64,000 nt of DNA from Alligator mississippiensis (Eukaryota > Chordata > Crocodylia > Alligatoridae), in NCBI RefSeq assembly GCF_030867095.1, contig NC_081835.1, positions 20,282,501 to 20,346,500 on the forward strand, in the 5' to 3' direction. Position 1 is the stretch's first letter. Every line of letters starts with the position of its first letter. Under the pieces are notes generated by a model. That model did no database searches. It was not told the DNA's origin and saw nothing but the letters and a program-made list of their open reading frames with translations. The translations under genes were made by a program, and so were the position numbers. This document shows, one piece after another, positions 50,836 to 62,300 of the stretch.

Positions 50836-51004
50836 CAGGGGTGGGCAATTATCTTGGGTGGAGGGCCGCTTACTGAGTTTTGGCAAGGCATCAAGGGCCG
50901 CATGACAGGCAGCCAGGGGCAGATAAATATTAACTTCCTAAATTTTTTAGGGGCACTGCGGGCCGGACAGAATGGCCCCGCAGGCTGCATTTTGCCCACC
51001 CCTG
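50836..51004. mobile_element. hAT-type MITE with perfect 8-bp TSD
   Basis: The ends CAGGGGTGGGCAA and TTGCCCACCCCTG are perfect inverted repeats, and GCCTAAAT flanks both sides (50828-50835, 51005-51012). It is 169 bp. It lies just 46 bp left of the GC-rich element beginning at 51050. Confidence 0.9.
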
Positions 51005-51049
51005 GCCTAAATAAAGTAAACAGACAGCCCTTAATACGCCTAACACTCA

Positions 51050-52251
51050 TAGGTGGAGGGATAAAAATTTAGGGGGGGAGGGGGCGCCGAGTGTGTGCAC
51101 ATATGCATGTGCACCCCCAGTAGGTAAATCTGTGGGGCAAGGCACAGGGAAGGGCAGGGGAAGAGGGAGCAGGGCTGGAGTTGGGGAAGGCCCTGCACAG
51201 CCAGGGTGGGGCATGGGACTGAGCCGCAGCTCATCTGGGGGGCGTGAGGAGGGAGTTGCAGTTCCCACCACTGCACACACCCCAGGAGAGCATGAGGGGC
51301 ATGTGCCCCCAGATTCAAGTGGGGTAGGATGGGCTGCTGCAAGCTAGGTTTGCACCGGGCAACTCCCAGTGGAGGCTGGGCTACACTGCACTCAGGCAGT
51401 GCCGGGGGGGGTGGGGTGGTGTGCACACAGCTACAGTACCTGCAACAAGTTCTGGGGTGGCTGCAGCCCCCCCCCGAAATAGCTCTCTTCCAGCACCACC
51501 GCTGCCTGCCCCGAGAGTGTTGGTGCCGATCTGATACGGGACGGAGGCACAGCCAGTGCAGAGTGGGATATGGAGATACAAGCAGCTTGTCTGGGAGGCA
51601 CAGGGAGCAGGGGATGGTTCCCACCGCTACATATGCCCCAGGAAGGGCATGGGGCGGTGCCCCCAGATCTGCATGTGGGGCAAAGGCAGGCTGCTGCTGA
51701 AGGCTGGGGCAGCGGGCTCTTCCCAGTGGTGCAGGTGGCAGCAGCACTGAGGGGGGGGCTGTAGCAAATTTTGGGGTGGCTGCAGCTCCCCCTTCCCCCC
51801 ATATTCCTTTCCTAGCACCACTGACCACTCCCAAGCACAGCCCTGTCCCAGCCTACCCCCTACCTCCCCAGGAAGAGCCTGGCACTGCCCCTGGCCCCAG
51901 CCCACAACAACAGCCTGCCTTCACCCTGTGAACAGATCTGGAGGCATACACCCTCCATGCCCTCCTGGTGCGCACGTAGCAGCTGGTGCTGCACCCCCCC
52001 CCCCCAAATAAGCAGCTTGCAGCTGTCTCCTGCTCCGCCCCAACTGTACAGTGGCTGCCCCTGGCCCTGCTCCATTCCCTCCCTCACCATTGGGGCCTCA
52101 ATCTGCCCCTTACCTTGCTCCTTCCCCTGCAACAGACTTACCAGCTACAAGCCACTCTCCAAGCTGCCCAGCTGCATATCAGAATTGGACCGGTATGGCT
52201 CATTAACAATCAGCTATTGGTATTGGCCCAAAAATTCTCTGCGTACTCCTA
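51050..52251. mobile_element. GC-rich-core DNA transposon, copy 2
   Basis: The right end, in reverse complement, reads TAGGAGTACGCAGAG, then TTTTTGGGCCAATAC, matching the left end at 44517. The left end TAGGTGGAGGGATAAAAAT is a weaker match. The interior has internal repeats (GGGGTGGCTGCAGC at 51454 and 51773, 319 bp apart) and pyrimidine/purine-rich GC tracts. Long open frames here are artefacts of composition. Confidence 0.55.
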
Positions 52252-52548
52252 GTTATTTGGGCTGTGTGAAACAGCACTATTCCACTTCAACGGAACAGTG
52301 TTTTGTTTAAATTTTCATTTAGTTTCAGAAGTACTATTCCATTTAGTTTCGTCAAAGCTGTTTTAATGTTTTGCCATTCCACAGCCAGTGCTGGGAAGAT
52401 CAGTGCTGCTGCTGGTCCCAAAACAAAAGGTCAAATGGCTGACTTGCATGAATTGAAAACAACAGTGTAAATATGCATCAACAATTAAAGAAACTTTTGA
52501 TATAGGAAAGATGATGATTATCTGATTAAATGCTTCAAAAGATCTAAA

Positions 52549-52860
52549 CCAGGGATGCTAGACTCCTGGTCCATGGGCCAGACTGGCCATGTTACGCCAT
52601 CCTGCCCACAAGGTTCCCCACAGGTCCAGAATGTGGGCTGCAGGAGAGCAATGGCACTGTTGTCCTGCTGCCAAATTCCAGACCCATGGGGAGCCCCAGG
52701 TCCTGTGAATTAGATGGGGTGCCCAAGTCCAGGCTCGTGCACTGGAAGAGGGCAGCACCAAGCCCCAGAGCCCAATCCTGATGTAGAGAGGCTGGCACTG
52801 AGCCCCCAGGATCCAATCCCACTGCACAGGAAGTAGGAGACAGCAGCCCCTGGGACTTAG
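52549..52860. repeat. Possible hAT-like GC-rich element, one end visible
   Basis: CAGGGATGCTAGACTCCTGG begins a GC-rich block abruptly within AT-rich DNA, ending near 52860. The left edge resembles a hAT terminus. I cannot find a matching right end. Confidence 0.35.
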
Positions 52861-55800
52861 GGTAACCATAATAATTTTAGGGAAACCCAGTGTTCATTGG
52901 ATTCCTTAACTTGATGACAAAACTGCTAGTCAGCCTTTCTGTACTTAAGGACTGTAAACCATGTTCTGTTGTCAACAGCTGAGTTACATCAGTAATTTCC
53001 CAAAAGGAAGATCTCAAAGTTCTGCCCAACAGCTACATTCCTTTGATTGACCAACAGTTTTTCTGCCATGTGCTGTTCAAAACCTGCACTCCCAATATCT
53101 TCCTATTCAGTAACTTCTTGGCAATAAAAAAAATAAAAAATAAAAAACAATAGAGGGACTGAGTTGCAAGTCTGCCAAGCTGCTATAATACCTGGCAAGT
53201 GGGAGATGTGAGATTTTTGTGATCAAAATAAGATGAGAGTGTACGAGAGATCTGCTGAGCCTTGTTCAAATCATGTTATATCAAGAGTTGGGCCTCCAGA
53301 AGTCTTCTTGATATGAGGCATGTCAGCAGATCAATGGGATAGCATGCAGGTTGAAACTACGTTCAAATTGACACTGTATTCATTCTGTGGACTAGTTAGA
53401 GTGAGACAAGGCCAGGTAGCTCCTGTTTATTACTGTTCAAAAGCAGTTTGTGTGTTATGAGCCTTAGGAGGGAAGACTCATTAGCATGAACTTAACTCTT
53501 CACTTTCTAGTTTTCAGAAGATTGTGGTTTGCTGAACCCGACATTCTAAAATAGCACAATACTCGCAATCAATCTGAACTCTGTATTAATTATTTTGTAG
53601 GGTTTGTTTTTTTTTTTTAAATCAAACATAAGTATTTTGTAGCAGCTATCATCTAGTCTGTGGTTAAGATGCTACTGTAGCTTGGTAAAGGCTGCTAAGC
53701 AATTCCCAAGTACTACTCTTCACCATACCTCCACTTAACTATAGGATTATAGTAAATGATACACTCCAAATATTTAAAAATCAGTGAATTTTTTGAAATC
53801 AAAGACTGCATAAAAATCGCAAGGGGGGGAGGGACAGCAACACAGCAATCTTATACAATATTTTCTAAACCACAGAAAATGAAACGCAGATTGAAGTGGA
53901 GGCAGCATTGACGAGCCTGTTAAGCAAAATCTGTTAATGAATCTAGTGATCCAAACTGCCAGGGCGGGGAGAGAGAAGGAAGAAGAGAAATACCAGCACT
54001 ATGCCCTGGCTCTTCAGTGATTCAAGTAAAATATTAATGGGTATCTAATTTTTCCCCTACCCAAACTAGGGGATTCTCTCAAAATAAATATTATTCACAA
54101 ATAAAGTACAACCAAGCTCTATTAAGATGAAGGTCTTGCATTATTTCCCTGGATTCATATTTGTTTCATAGACAGAACTTTAGGAAAAAAGGCTGGTTTA
54201 GGTTCCAGTCAGAATCTGTAAAAATGAGATTTCACTCTTTGAACTTGTATACTGTTCTGAACCTGTTCATTCCTCGCACTTTAACTTGATAAAGGGAAAG
54301 CATGATTTAATCCTTCAAATTTTGAAGCAAAAAGAATAAAATGGACACTAAATTATTTAAATCATTAATTAAAAAAAATGTGCACATCATCGTGTTGTAC
54401 TCATCACTGCTCAAATCCGCATTTAGTCCACTTAGCACTAGTCCCCAAAGGGCGGGCATTATGTCATCATGAACTTCAGGAACAATAATCCTCTAAATAT
54501 TTTCACTGCCCACACCAATGCAGAAGATTACACATTTTACACTATCTGCACATCCACACATTTAAGCATCAGTTAAATAAGGATTCCAAACATAAATCAG
54601 CTCTAATTAGAATTGCAAAATCTTTACATAAACCCTTCCAAAAAAAATAATAAATAAATAAAAACTACTGATTAGCTTTGGAGACCTGTATTTCAGATTA
54701 GCTTTTTAATATAAATCCATACTCTACAGTACTGTAATTAATTGCAATGCTCTTCCCTGTCTGAAGTGCCCCCCCCACCCCCCCGAATGGAGAAGTCAGA
54801 TTTGTCCAACTTTCTCAAAATCGAGACCACAGACCAGATACAGAATGGGTGAAAAATTTCAGAGAACTACAGATGAAAACAAAATGCTCCTTGGCTTGAG
54901 GTTAGGACAGAATTCAGCAGCATTGTGGTTTGTCTTATCTCTTCTTACGCAGGCTGATACACTACACATGAAGGTGGATCTCTATAGAGGTCAATGACAA
55001 AATGCCTATTGGGGTGAAGTCATAGTTCTACCGGATTCAGTGTTACAGTGTTTTAAAATTTAATTTATAGGATTATATTTTCATACATGCAGAACAATAA
55101 ACGGATGAAATGAGACAAGCTAGAAGAACAAGTTTTCCCTACATTTAAAAGTACAGGGTAATTTTAGAGTATCAATGACTGTCTTAATTACCCTGCCTGG
55201 CTTCAATTCCAGTACACCCTGTTAAGAAGAGTTCTGACACATGGAAACAAGAACAAGGTAACCAATCTAGCAAACTGAAACCAGCAGGCAACAGTTTATG
55301 CATTTGGAAAGGTAGAAGATCACATTCACATCTAGAAAAAGTTGAGTGATCCAATATCTGCTCTTTGGAATCCAGTCCACATATAAGTGACATTTAAGTA
55401 AAAAAACAGCTTTCCTTTCTCAAAGTAAATAAAGCATTAAAATGGTGTGTAAAGTGGTATTTACTCTGAACCGACATTCTGCTATGTAAACATGTACTAA
55501 TCTGCAAACACACCAGTCAGTTTCTCACAGTAGTGATGAAACAAAATACCATAATTCTTCAGGGGTTCTCCAAGGTCTTTTCAGTGATGACCACTCAAAA
55601 TGAAGTAATTTCCATCTCTGTAGATGCAAGCAACTCAAAGTAAGGGTTTTCGCAATATTCAGTTGCTATCTTAGTAGCACTGTAAAAAATATTGTAATTA
55701 TAAAACATGTCAATACTAATACCTGTATCCCACGCAGAAGCAGTGTTGAAAGGAATGTGCACAATTATGCCAACATAGCTTTTTTTTTTTAAACTACAAA

Positions 55801-56077
55801 ATAAACTAATGCAAGTGACCTTAAATTTGTCATCACTTCTGATAATGGGGTTCCAAGTACTACTTCACATATATTAAGAATATGAACACAGATCAAGGTG
55901 AAAAGGTAACATTTAAAATACCATTACCTTTTAAAATGATAGGGAGCCTGTGCCTTGTCTGCAACTCTCGTGATATATAAAAAGACAACTAATTTGTTGG
56001 TGAGGTTGGTTTCAGTCCCTTTTCTTCTTCCACCCCAACCAAATCTGAAGATTTTCCTCCCCCATGCCTTTTACATT

Positions 56078-56078
56078 A

Positions 56079-56109
<31 letters not shown>

Positions 56110-56131
56110 CAATCAATCAATCAATCAATCA
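56078..56131 (+). repeat. Adjoining (AAAT)n and (AATC)n microsatellites
   Basis: About seven AAAT units run to 56108, directly followed by about six AATC units to 56131. One repeat has probably arisen from the other by point change and slippage. Confidence 0.9.
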
Positions 56132-59100
56132 GGCCTTTTCTATGCTAGAAGATTCATTGACAGGACTTCTAGTGAAGCAAGAGAATCACTAGAGTCAAAA
56201 CAATAAAATTAGAGTAAATGAATTGAAGGAGGAACACAAGAAAAAATATAAATCTGCACAGGATTTGTAACAAAGAATAAGACAACAGAAACCAGTTCTC
56301 AAAAACTTCCCTGATTTTAACTGAAGACAAAAGTAACTATTACTTTAGCAGCATCTAGCGTGACTAGTTGGCTTTCTTTGGGCTTGAACCTTAGATCTCG
56401 TCTGAACAAGAGAACTGAATCAGATTATATTAGTGTGATGTTAAAAATACAATTCACTACACAGACATTTCTTTATTTTGCAAAGTGGCTTATTTCAATT
56501 TAGCCAAGTAAATAATTCTAGGCATGGTTTAAACCAAAATAAGCAAATGCACGTAGCCTTCTGCACCATTTAAAGTTAAATCACACTTCAGTGGAACTGA
56601 GACCACTTTCTCCTGCAAACAATGCCTCAGAAATGAGACAAAAAGCCATTAAGCTACTCAGAAGTAGCATTTCTCACCTCTGCAATCAGGAGCTGCATTA
56701 ATCTGAAGTCATCACAAGCCTCTTACCACCATAAAGTCCTTACCTATCTCAAGTACAGCACAGATGATTTACAATGCATTTGGAACAGATACAGAAACAA
56801 CAGAAAACAAAGGCTAAAAGGAAGCTTTTTTCTCCACTAAGCATGCAACCAAGTATCGCATACACTTCCCGAAAACACTCAGACACTGCCAGCTTTCTGC
56901 ATCATACCACTGCATTACTATTTAAGCATTCTGGTCAAAGCCCTCTGTGCATCATGAAGACGACAAATGAAAACTGAACATAGCAATCACGATATTTCAG
57001 TGTGCAGCAAGATTGATGAGGCTTATCACTGCACATTATTTTTAGTCATTTTTGTAGGGGGATGAGTGAGAGTGGAGGAAGCGGGCACTTTTCTTTAAAA
57101 GAGGGTCTGTTCTTAATACCTGTATGAATCGCCTTGAATCTCTAATCTATACAGACACATGAAACTAGGAGGGCTATCCTCCACTGCAGAACAAAATGCT
57201 GTTCTGGGGTAGAATAAAGATCTTCCTCTGTTTATTACGTTTTGGAATCCGAAGCTGCAGTTCAGCTTATCTCCCTTCTCCCATGCCGTTTGTTCTAATT
57301 TTCTCCCTTTCAGTTTCTTGCTTCCTCTGCTTATCCCAGGTCCCTTCACCAGGTCCCATGTGCTGCCTACCACATCCTACTCTGCTGTCCCCAGCCAGAT
57401 GCTTCTGTGCCAGATACCTTCTTTTGCTTTCCAGTGTTTCTTTAAATATTTCAAACCATTCTCATACTCTCAACAGTGGAAGAGTGAGAGAATTTGGAAG
57501 TAAAATTTTGAACAAACTGGAAGAATGGAAACAATAAGATGAAATTTAGCCAAAAAAGCTACCTGAAGTCTATGTAACGATAATTAGGATATACCCTCCC
57601 CCCCAACATACTGACATCCAACTACAAGAGGCAAGTCCCTTACCATTGTCTTCCAATTTTTTTTTTTTAAGTGTCTAGCCCATACTAGACAGGATTCCCA
57701 ACAATTTGTTTGTAGGTTATACCTCAATGTGAAGAGCTGGAGAAACTGGGTCATCTAAAAAGTGGACCTAAAGTTCCAAGCTTGACAAACTTAAGCCAAA
57801 AAACTATTATCCAACAATATAATTCACCACAGTCCTTCACCAACCAGATATATTCATGACCTCAAAAATTCTGTATTACATGAAACGGGAAGTTACAACA
57901 AAAGCTTCAATGGTTTGTCCCTTTGCTCAAGACCCTCTGACACTAAAAGCCAGCACTCAATATTTATTTAAGAAGATTTTAGTTTTAGGTAACTTTTTTC
58001 CTGCTTTCTGGCTCTATAATAAATTTTACTTTGATTAGCAAAACAAAAGTATTTCCTGACTCCTACATCACATTACAATGCATATTTGTTGTTGTTAACC
58101 TCATCATACAGTCTCTTTTGCAACACAGAAGACAGTGAGGCCAGGTTTAAAACAAACAAATTCCAGTATTTTTCCTCTTAACAAAACCCCCCAACAATTC
58201 TGACGTGCCACTGCCTAATTTTTGGCTGGAAAAGATTAGTGTAAAAATATACCTTTAATAATGATTAATTCTATTAGAGAGCTAGATAATGCATCTTAAA
58301 ACTATTCTTACATGGCTATATTGTTTCAAAGGTATCTTAACTCTGGACAAAACACAAAGCCAAATGAAAGCATTATAGCACAAAGGAAAAATCCTCCCCT
58401 GCAATGGAAAATTTTAATCTTTTGAAGCAAGCTGCAGAGATGCTTAGCTGGACCTGGGTTGCCTAGATACCAATCGCACCCTTTTGCCAACTGAAAGAAG
58501 TGAGGTATCAGCAAACCAAACAACTGACAAGTGGATGAGCTAGACTAGGCAGCAAATTTTCATTCCATTGCTCCTAATCTCCAAACAGCAAAAAAAACAC
58601 ATTCTAGTCTGAAAAGGAGATCACTTTATGTTTGGTGCATGTACTGAATCAGTCTTAATGGGAAAATACAGATTGGCTCCAGTCACATTTCTAATCAATA
58701 CACACAGATTATTCATTAGTGATGTAGGCCGTACAATACTATGCATACTTCACTCAATGTTGCGATAAGAGAAAAGTAACACACTGTATACCCAACCTTG
58801 AGCACAGTGTAACACATAGCATGAAGGGCATCTAATTCACCTGCATTTACACTTCCTATCAGAAAAAAAGAGGGTTGGGGGGGAGCAGGCTCACCAGAGA
58901 CCCTGTTAACCACAAAGGTGAACCTACAATAAAAAAAAATGACAATTCAAATCTTGGATATGTTTCAGCTTTGTGCACACATTCCTAACTATAAAGCAAG
59001 TGCCATGTTCCAGTTTGAGGGAGAAACACTGCCAATTCACTCAGTGCACTTCAATATAAAATTCACATTTTCATTTAAAACCTGAAAATATTTGTTTGCA

Positions 59101-59807
59101 TTCTGACTAGAGTTAAAGACTTCATCAAGTTATACTGCAGTAGTTATAATAAATTTAAAACAAAGCCAATAATTTCAGCCTCAAATACTTATCCTGCGTT
59201 ACAATTTTCCCTTGAAACTTTCTACCTTAGCTACACAATTCCAGTGACCTGGAATTATTAATAAAAAAAAGGCAACCTACCATAATTCTGGACACTGGTC
59301 TATGCTCCTATCCAGGGTTAAATGGCATGATTCTTCAGACACCTCAAGAAAGGCATCTGGAGACTTCTCTGCTAACACTGTGGTTTCTACCAGTAGGATG
59401 GACACTGTCCTCTTACACAGGATGCACACACCTAGGCTTCATTCTCACCTGTAGTACTAGTCCACCTCTGGCAAGTGGGACTTCATTTATTTTTCCCCAT
59501 CAATTGTTATGAAATAATAAACAAGACAGAGAAGTCTCTCAACGTGGATAAGATCTAAATCACTGGTCAGGAAGCCTCAATTTATAATCGTTGTTTTCTA
59601 CAAAAAGTGCATTCTTGTTTGATATCCTTTATTCATTTAACTTCTTGAAACTTTGCACTTTTAGAGAAAGGTTAGGGCTTGACTGTATCTAGACAAACTG
59701 GCAAACAGACAACAAGGCTGGTGGGTGGGTATCAGGTCGGTTATCTCTCATCTTCATATACTGATGTTAACAAGGATGTTACCTCTGGAGACGACAAACT
59801 CTCCCTA

Positions 59808-59920
59808 CGCTTGAAGAAGGGCATTTGAAAACTTGCAAACACAATTTTTCCAACTATTTAGTTGGTCTTATAAAAGATATCACATCTATCATCTACCCAA
59901 AGTACCTTGTCTGCCTGTGA
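59808..59920 (-). repeat. Interspersed repeat, family A
   Basis: The reverse complement starts GGCAGACAAGGTACTTTGGG and ends with CCCTTCTTCAAGCG, paralleling the copy at 25007-25122. This copy keeps CCAACTAAATAGTTGG, a perfect 16-bp palindrome, where the other copy has decayed. Confidence 0.65.
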
Positions 59921-59994
59921 TCTCTGGAGACACAAATACACAGTTTGACAACTGAAACTAAGCATCACAAAGATGCTTAATGGGATCTTCTAGA

Positions 59995-60203
59995 CAAGGA
60001 GTAAGCAACCCCTGGCACAGGCGCCAGAGTGCGGCACACAACATGCACCTTGGGGTGGATGGCAGGGAAAAGGCCAGGACTGCACTGCCACAACAAGGAT
60101 TGGGCCCCTCACAGCTCCCCTGCCTTCCGCTTCTGGCACACCAACATCTTACAAGCTGAGCTGGCAGGTGTTTTTGGCACTGTCCAAAAATATTGCCAAC
60201 CCG
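59995..60203. mobile_element. hAT-type MITE, eroded ends
   Basis: It has the interior GCAACCCCTGGCACAG at the left and ATTGCCAACCCG at the right, typical of a hAT MITE. TTCTAGA flanks it on both sides (59988-59994, 60204-60210). The terminal bases are mutated. Confidence 0.65.
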
Positions 60204-60814
60204 TTCTAGACTGAGCACCAAGTCCCATTGGGTAAAATAAGTTTTCTTTAATCTTTACTAGTCTGTAAAGAAGCCTCTAGGAACCTTGCAAGACTGGGCC
60301 CCTAATATAGTCCATGGCCTGTTGTAACCTTTTTAGAAGCGTTATAAATGGGTTACATGAACATATTTTCTCAAATAGTATAGAATTATAAATTATAATC
60401 CCTATTCCATGACAGTCTTTGAGCTGTAGCATGCCTTAAATTAAAACTATCTTTATATAATTGTATTTTGTTAAAAAAGCATCTTAAAATAAAATAAAAA
60501 GTTGAAATGGGATTTTTTTCACTTAACAAAAAATTAAAAAAAAAAAACTTTTGATTTTTAGCAACCCTGGTGTCTTCCTATACAACATAAAACAGTACTC
60601 AAGAGCTAGGCCAGTCTCATATGGAGTCTTAAGATGCAACTGTGACAAATCCTCAAAAATATGCTTGGAGAAACCTACTTGCTTCAATAAATGAAGAATT
60701 AAGTTGTTTATGAAACCCCTTATTGTAGCAAATCCTTTAAAGTTACACGGTGCTATGTAAAATATTCTCCTTGTCATCTCATAACCTTGTCTTCCTTGCC
60801 CAGGTCTCTAGCAG

Positions 60815-60957
60815 AGGGAGGTAGTTAGCCATGTTAGTCTGAAGTCAAGGCAGAGGCATTTTAGAGATTACCTCACTCAGAAAGGGAGAAAGGCATAAGC
60901 TTTTGCAGACAACAGTTGACTTACTCAGATGCTATGAGAGTAGGTTATTATCAAGCA
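60815..60957 (+). repeat. Short interspersed DNA repeat, family B
   Basis: It contains GTAGTTAGCCATGTTAGTCT, TTTTAGAGATTACCTCACTC, GGCATAAGCTTTTGCAGAC and TACTCAGATGCT, the characteristic block order of a widespread reptilian DNA repeat. A more diverged copy lies at 18462-18556. Confidence 0.5.
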
Positions 60958-62011
60958 TACTCCCTTCTGAAGGGGTCAGCCCCTAAGGTGCCTCCCAGAG
61001 CACCCACCCTGCCTTCTGCCCAATTCTCTATGGTAGATCCAACACCCTTTGGGGGCATTGGAAGGTGTTGCGTTTGTTTTTTTTAACGAAAAAAACCACA
61101 CCAAAGGCACACACCTTCAATCCCCTCACCCCCAAACTATAGCTATCTATATAATTTCACCTGTTAAATAAGCTTGCAAGAGCATCACAATTGCAAGGCA
61201 CAGAAAAGTGCTGTAAACTGAAAAATACAGCGCACCAGTGGCAAATTTAATTTCCAGGATCAAATACCACAAAGCGGAAATCCCCTTCTGAAAAAGCTGC
61301 ATTAGGAAAGAAAGAAAAAAGAAATCCCCAGGCTTCTCCAGAACCTCTAATAATCCCAGGGGGTGAGACGCCTTTATTTGCCACAGGCTTGATGGGGCCG
61401 GGAGACACAGTAGCTAAAGGTGACAAAGGGGCTCTGCTGACCTGACCCCTCCGCCTCCCCTCGCACTTTGAATTGAGCTCATTCAGACAGTATCGAGATG
61501 AGTCACAACTGCACAAAGGAAGCAAACGTTTCCACAGCAGGAGGAAGACCCTCCCTCGGGGAACATGATGCAAGGCCCCGTTTTTCCTCTCTCAACCAGG
61601 TTATAAAGACTGGAGCAAACACAATACACCCCCCCTCTCCCCCGGCCAGGAAATCCCGACTTCAGCTGTCCAACAGCCTCTCCCTCCTTCCCGATGTAAG
61701 GCACGGGGCCTCCCTGCCTGGCGGCGCTCGCCCCTCACGTACCCGCATGGGCTGCATCCTCCAAGGGGGCCACCCCCGCTCAGCACAGACTTGCCCCCCC
61801 CGGGAGAAGGAAAGAAGGAAGGAAGCACTCGCTCCCTTCCCGGGCCCCGAGACCCGCACGGGCCGAGAACTTCTGGCCAATGGGGGATGGGCTGCGCCAG
61901 GGTCCCGGGAGGCGCGAGCCAGGCCCGGCCGCGGAGAGGAAGTGAAACCCCGACTCCCACCTCCGCCTCAACGGGGCGGCACCCGGCGGGGACGAGGCGG
62001 GCGTGAATTAC

Positions 62012-62090
62012 CTGGCGGTGGCGGCAGCGCGGGCGGAGACTCCGGCTCTTTTGTTCCTCAGCGGCCAAAATGGCGGCGCCGAGCGGGGCG
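62012..62090 (-). other. IP6K2: IP6K2 non-coding first exon (5' end approximate)
   Basis: On the minus strand the sequence reads CCGCCAG then GTAATT, a good splice donor with GT at 62011-62010, so the exon ends at 62012. It lies inside the CpG island, and the matching acceptor is 21 kb away at 41024-41025. The transcription start is not visible. I place it around 62060-62110, next to a YY1-type motif and upstream CCAAT boxes, so the right-hand boundary is an estimate. Confidence 0.6.
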
Positions 62091-62114
62091 CCCCCTCCCC
62101 CCACCCGGCCGCAG
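62067..62114 (+). other. Possible divergent transcript first exon
   Basis: A YY1-type motif oriented on the plus strand (62067-62077) is followed by a strong plus-strand splice donor, GCAG then GTAGGC, with GT at 62115-62116. YY1 motifs in this orientation often sit just downstream of start sites. A divergent non-coding transcript from the same CpG island is plausible. I do not claim a protein. Confidence 0.3.
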
Positions 62115-62228
62115 GTAGGCCACTCCCCCGCCTCTCTATTGGCTCCGCCGAGGCCGCGGCGCGCTGATTGGGCGGGCGCCAGAGGGCCTGTTGCTAGGGC
62201 AGCGGGGCAGCATCGGCCACGTGACGGG

Positions 62229-62250
62229 GAGGAGGAGGAGGAGGAGGAGG
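62229..62250 (+). repeat. (GGA)n tract in the promoter island
   Basis: GGA units in tandem next to the CACGTGAC box. Purine-rich tracts of this kind are common beside housekeeping promoters. Confidence 0.85.
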
Positions 62251-62300
62251 GGGAGGGGCGCGTGGGCGGGAAGCAGCGGGCCTCGGGCGCCTTGCCGGCT

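Larger units (their letters stand above)
52252..59807. other. AT-rich middle of IP6K2 intron 1
   Basis: AT-rich sequence with few interspersed repeats apart from the block at 52549-52860 and the microsatellite at 56078-56131. No exon is recognised. The low repeat density could mean constraint or simply old decayed DNA. Confidence 0.4.
61640..62300. promoter_or_regulatory. IP6K2: CpG-island promoter of IP6K2
   Basis: This is the only CpG-dense stretch in the window. Visible elements are CCAAT boxes (62138-62142 and 62167-62171 on the minus strand, one near 61878 on the plus strand), GGGCGG boxes, an E-box CACGTGAC at 62218-62225, and a YY1-like AAAATGGCGGC at 62067-62077. No TATA box is evident. 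This is a typical dispersed-start housekeeping promoter and fits the broad expression of IP6K2. Confidence 0.8.

Noticed and set aside
51040..51834. 264-codon minus-strand open frame
   Set aside because: It lies inside the GC-rich transposon core, is low in complexity (Pro, Leu, Cys, His runs), has no domain and no splice context; overlapping frames on both strands are equally open.
61498..62118. 206-codon plus-strand open frame in the CpG island
   Set aside because: Same compositional reason; proline/arginine-rich, no motif.
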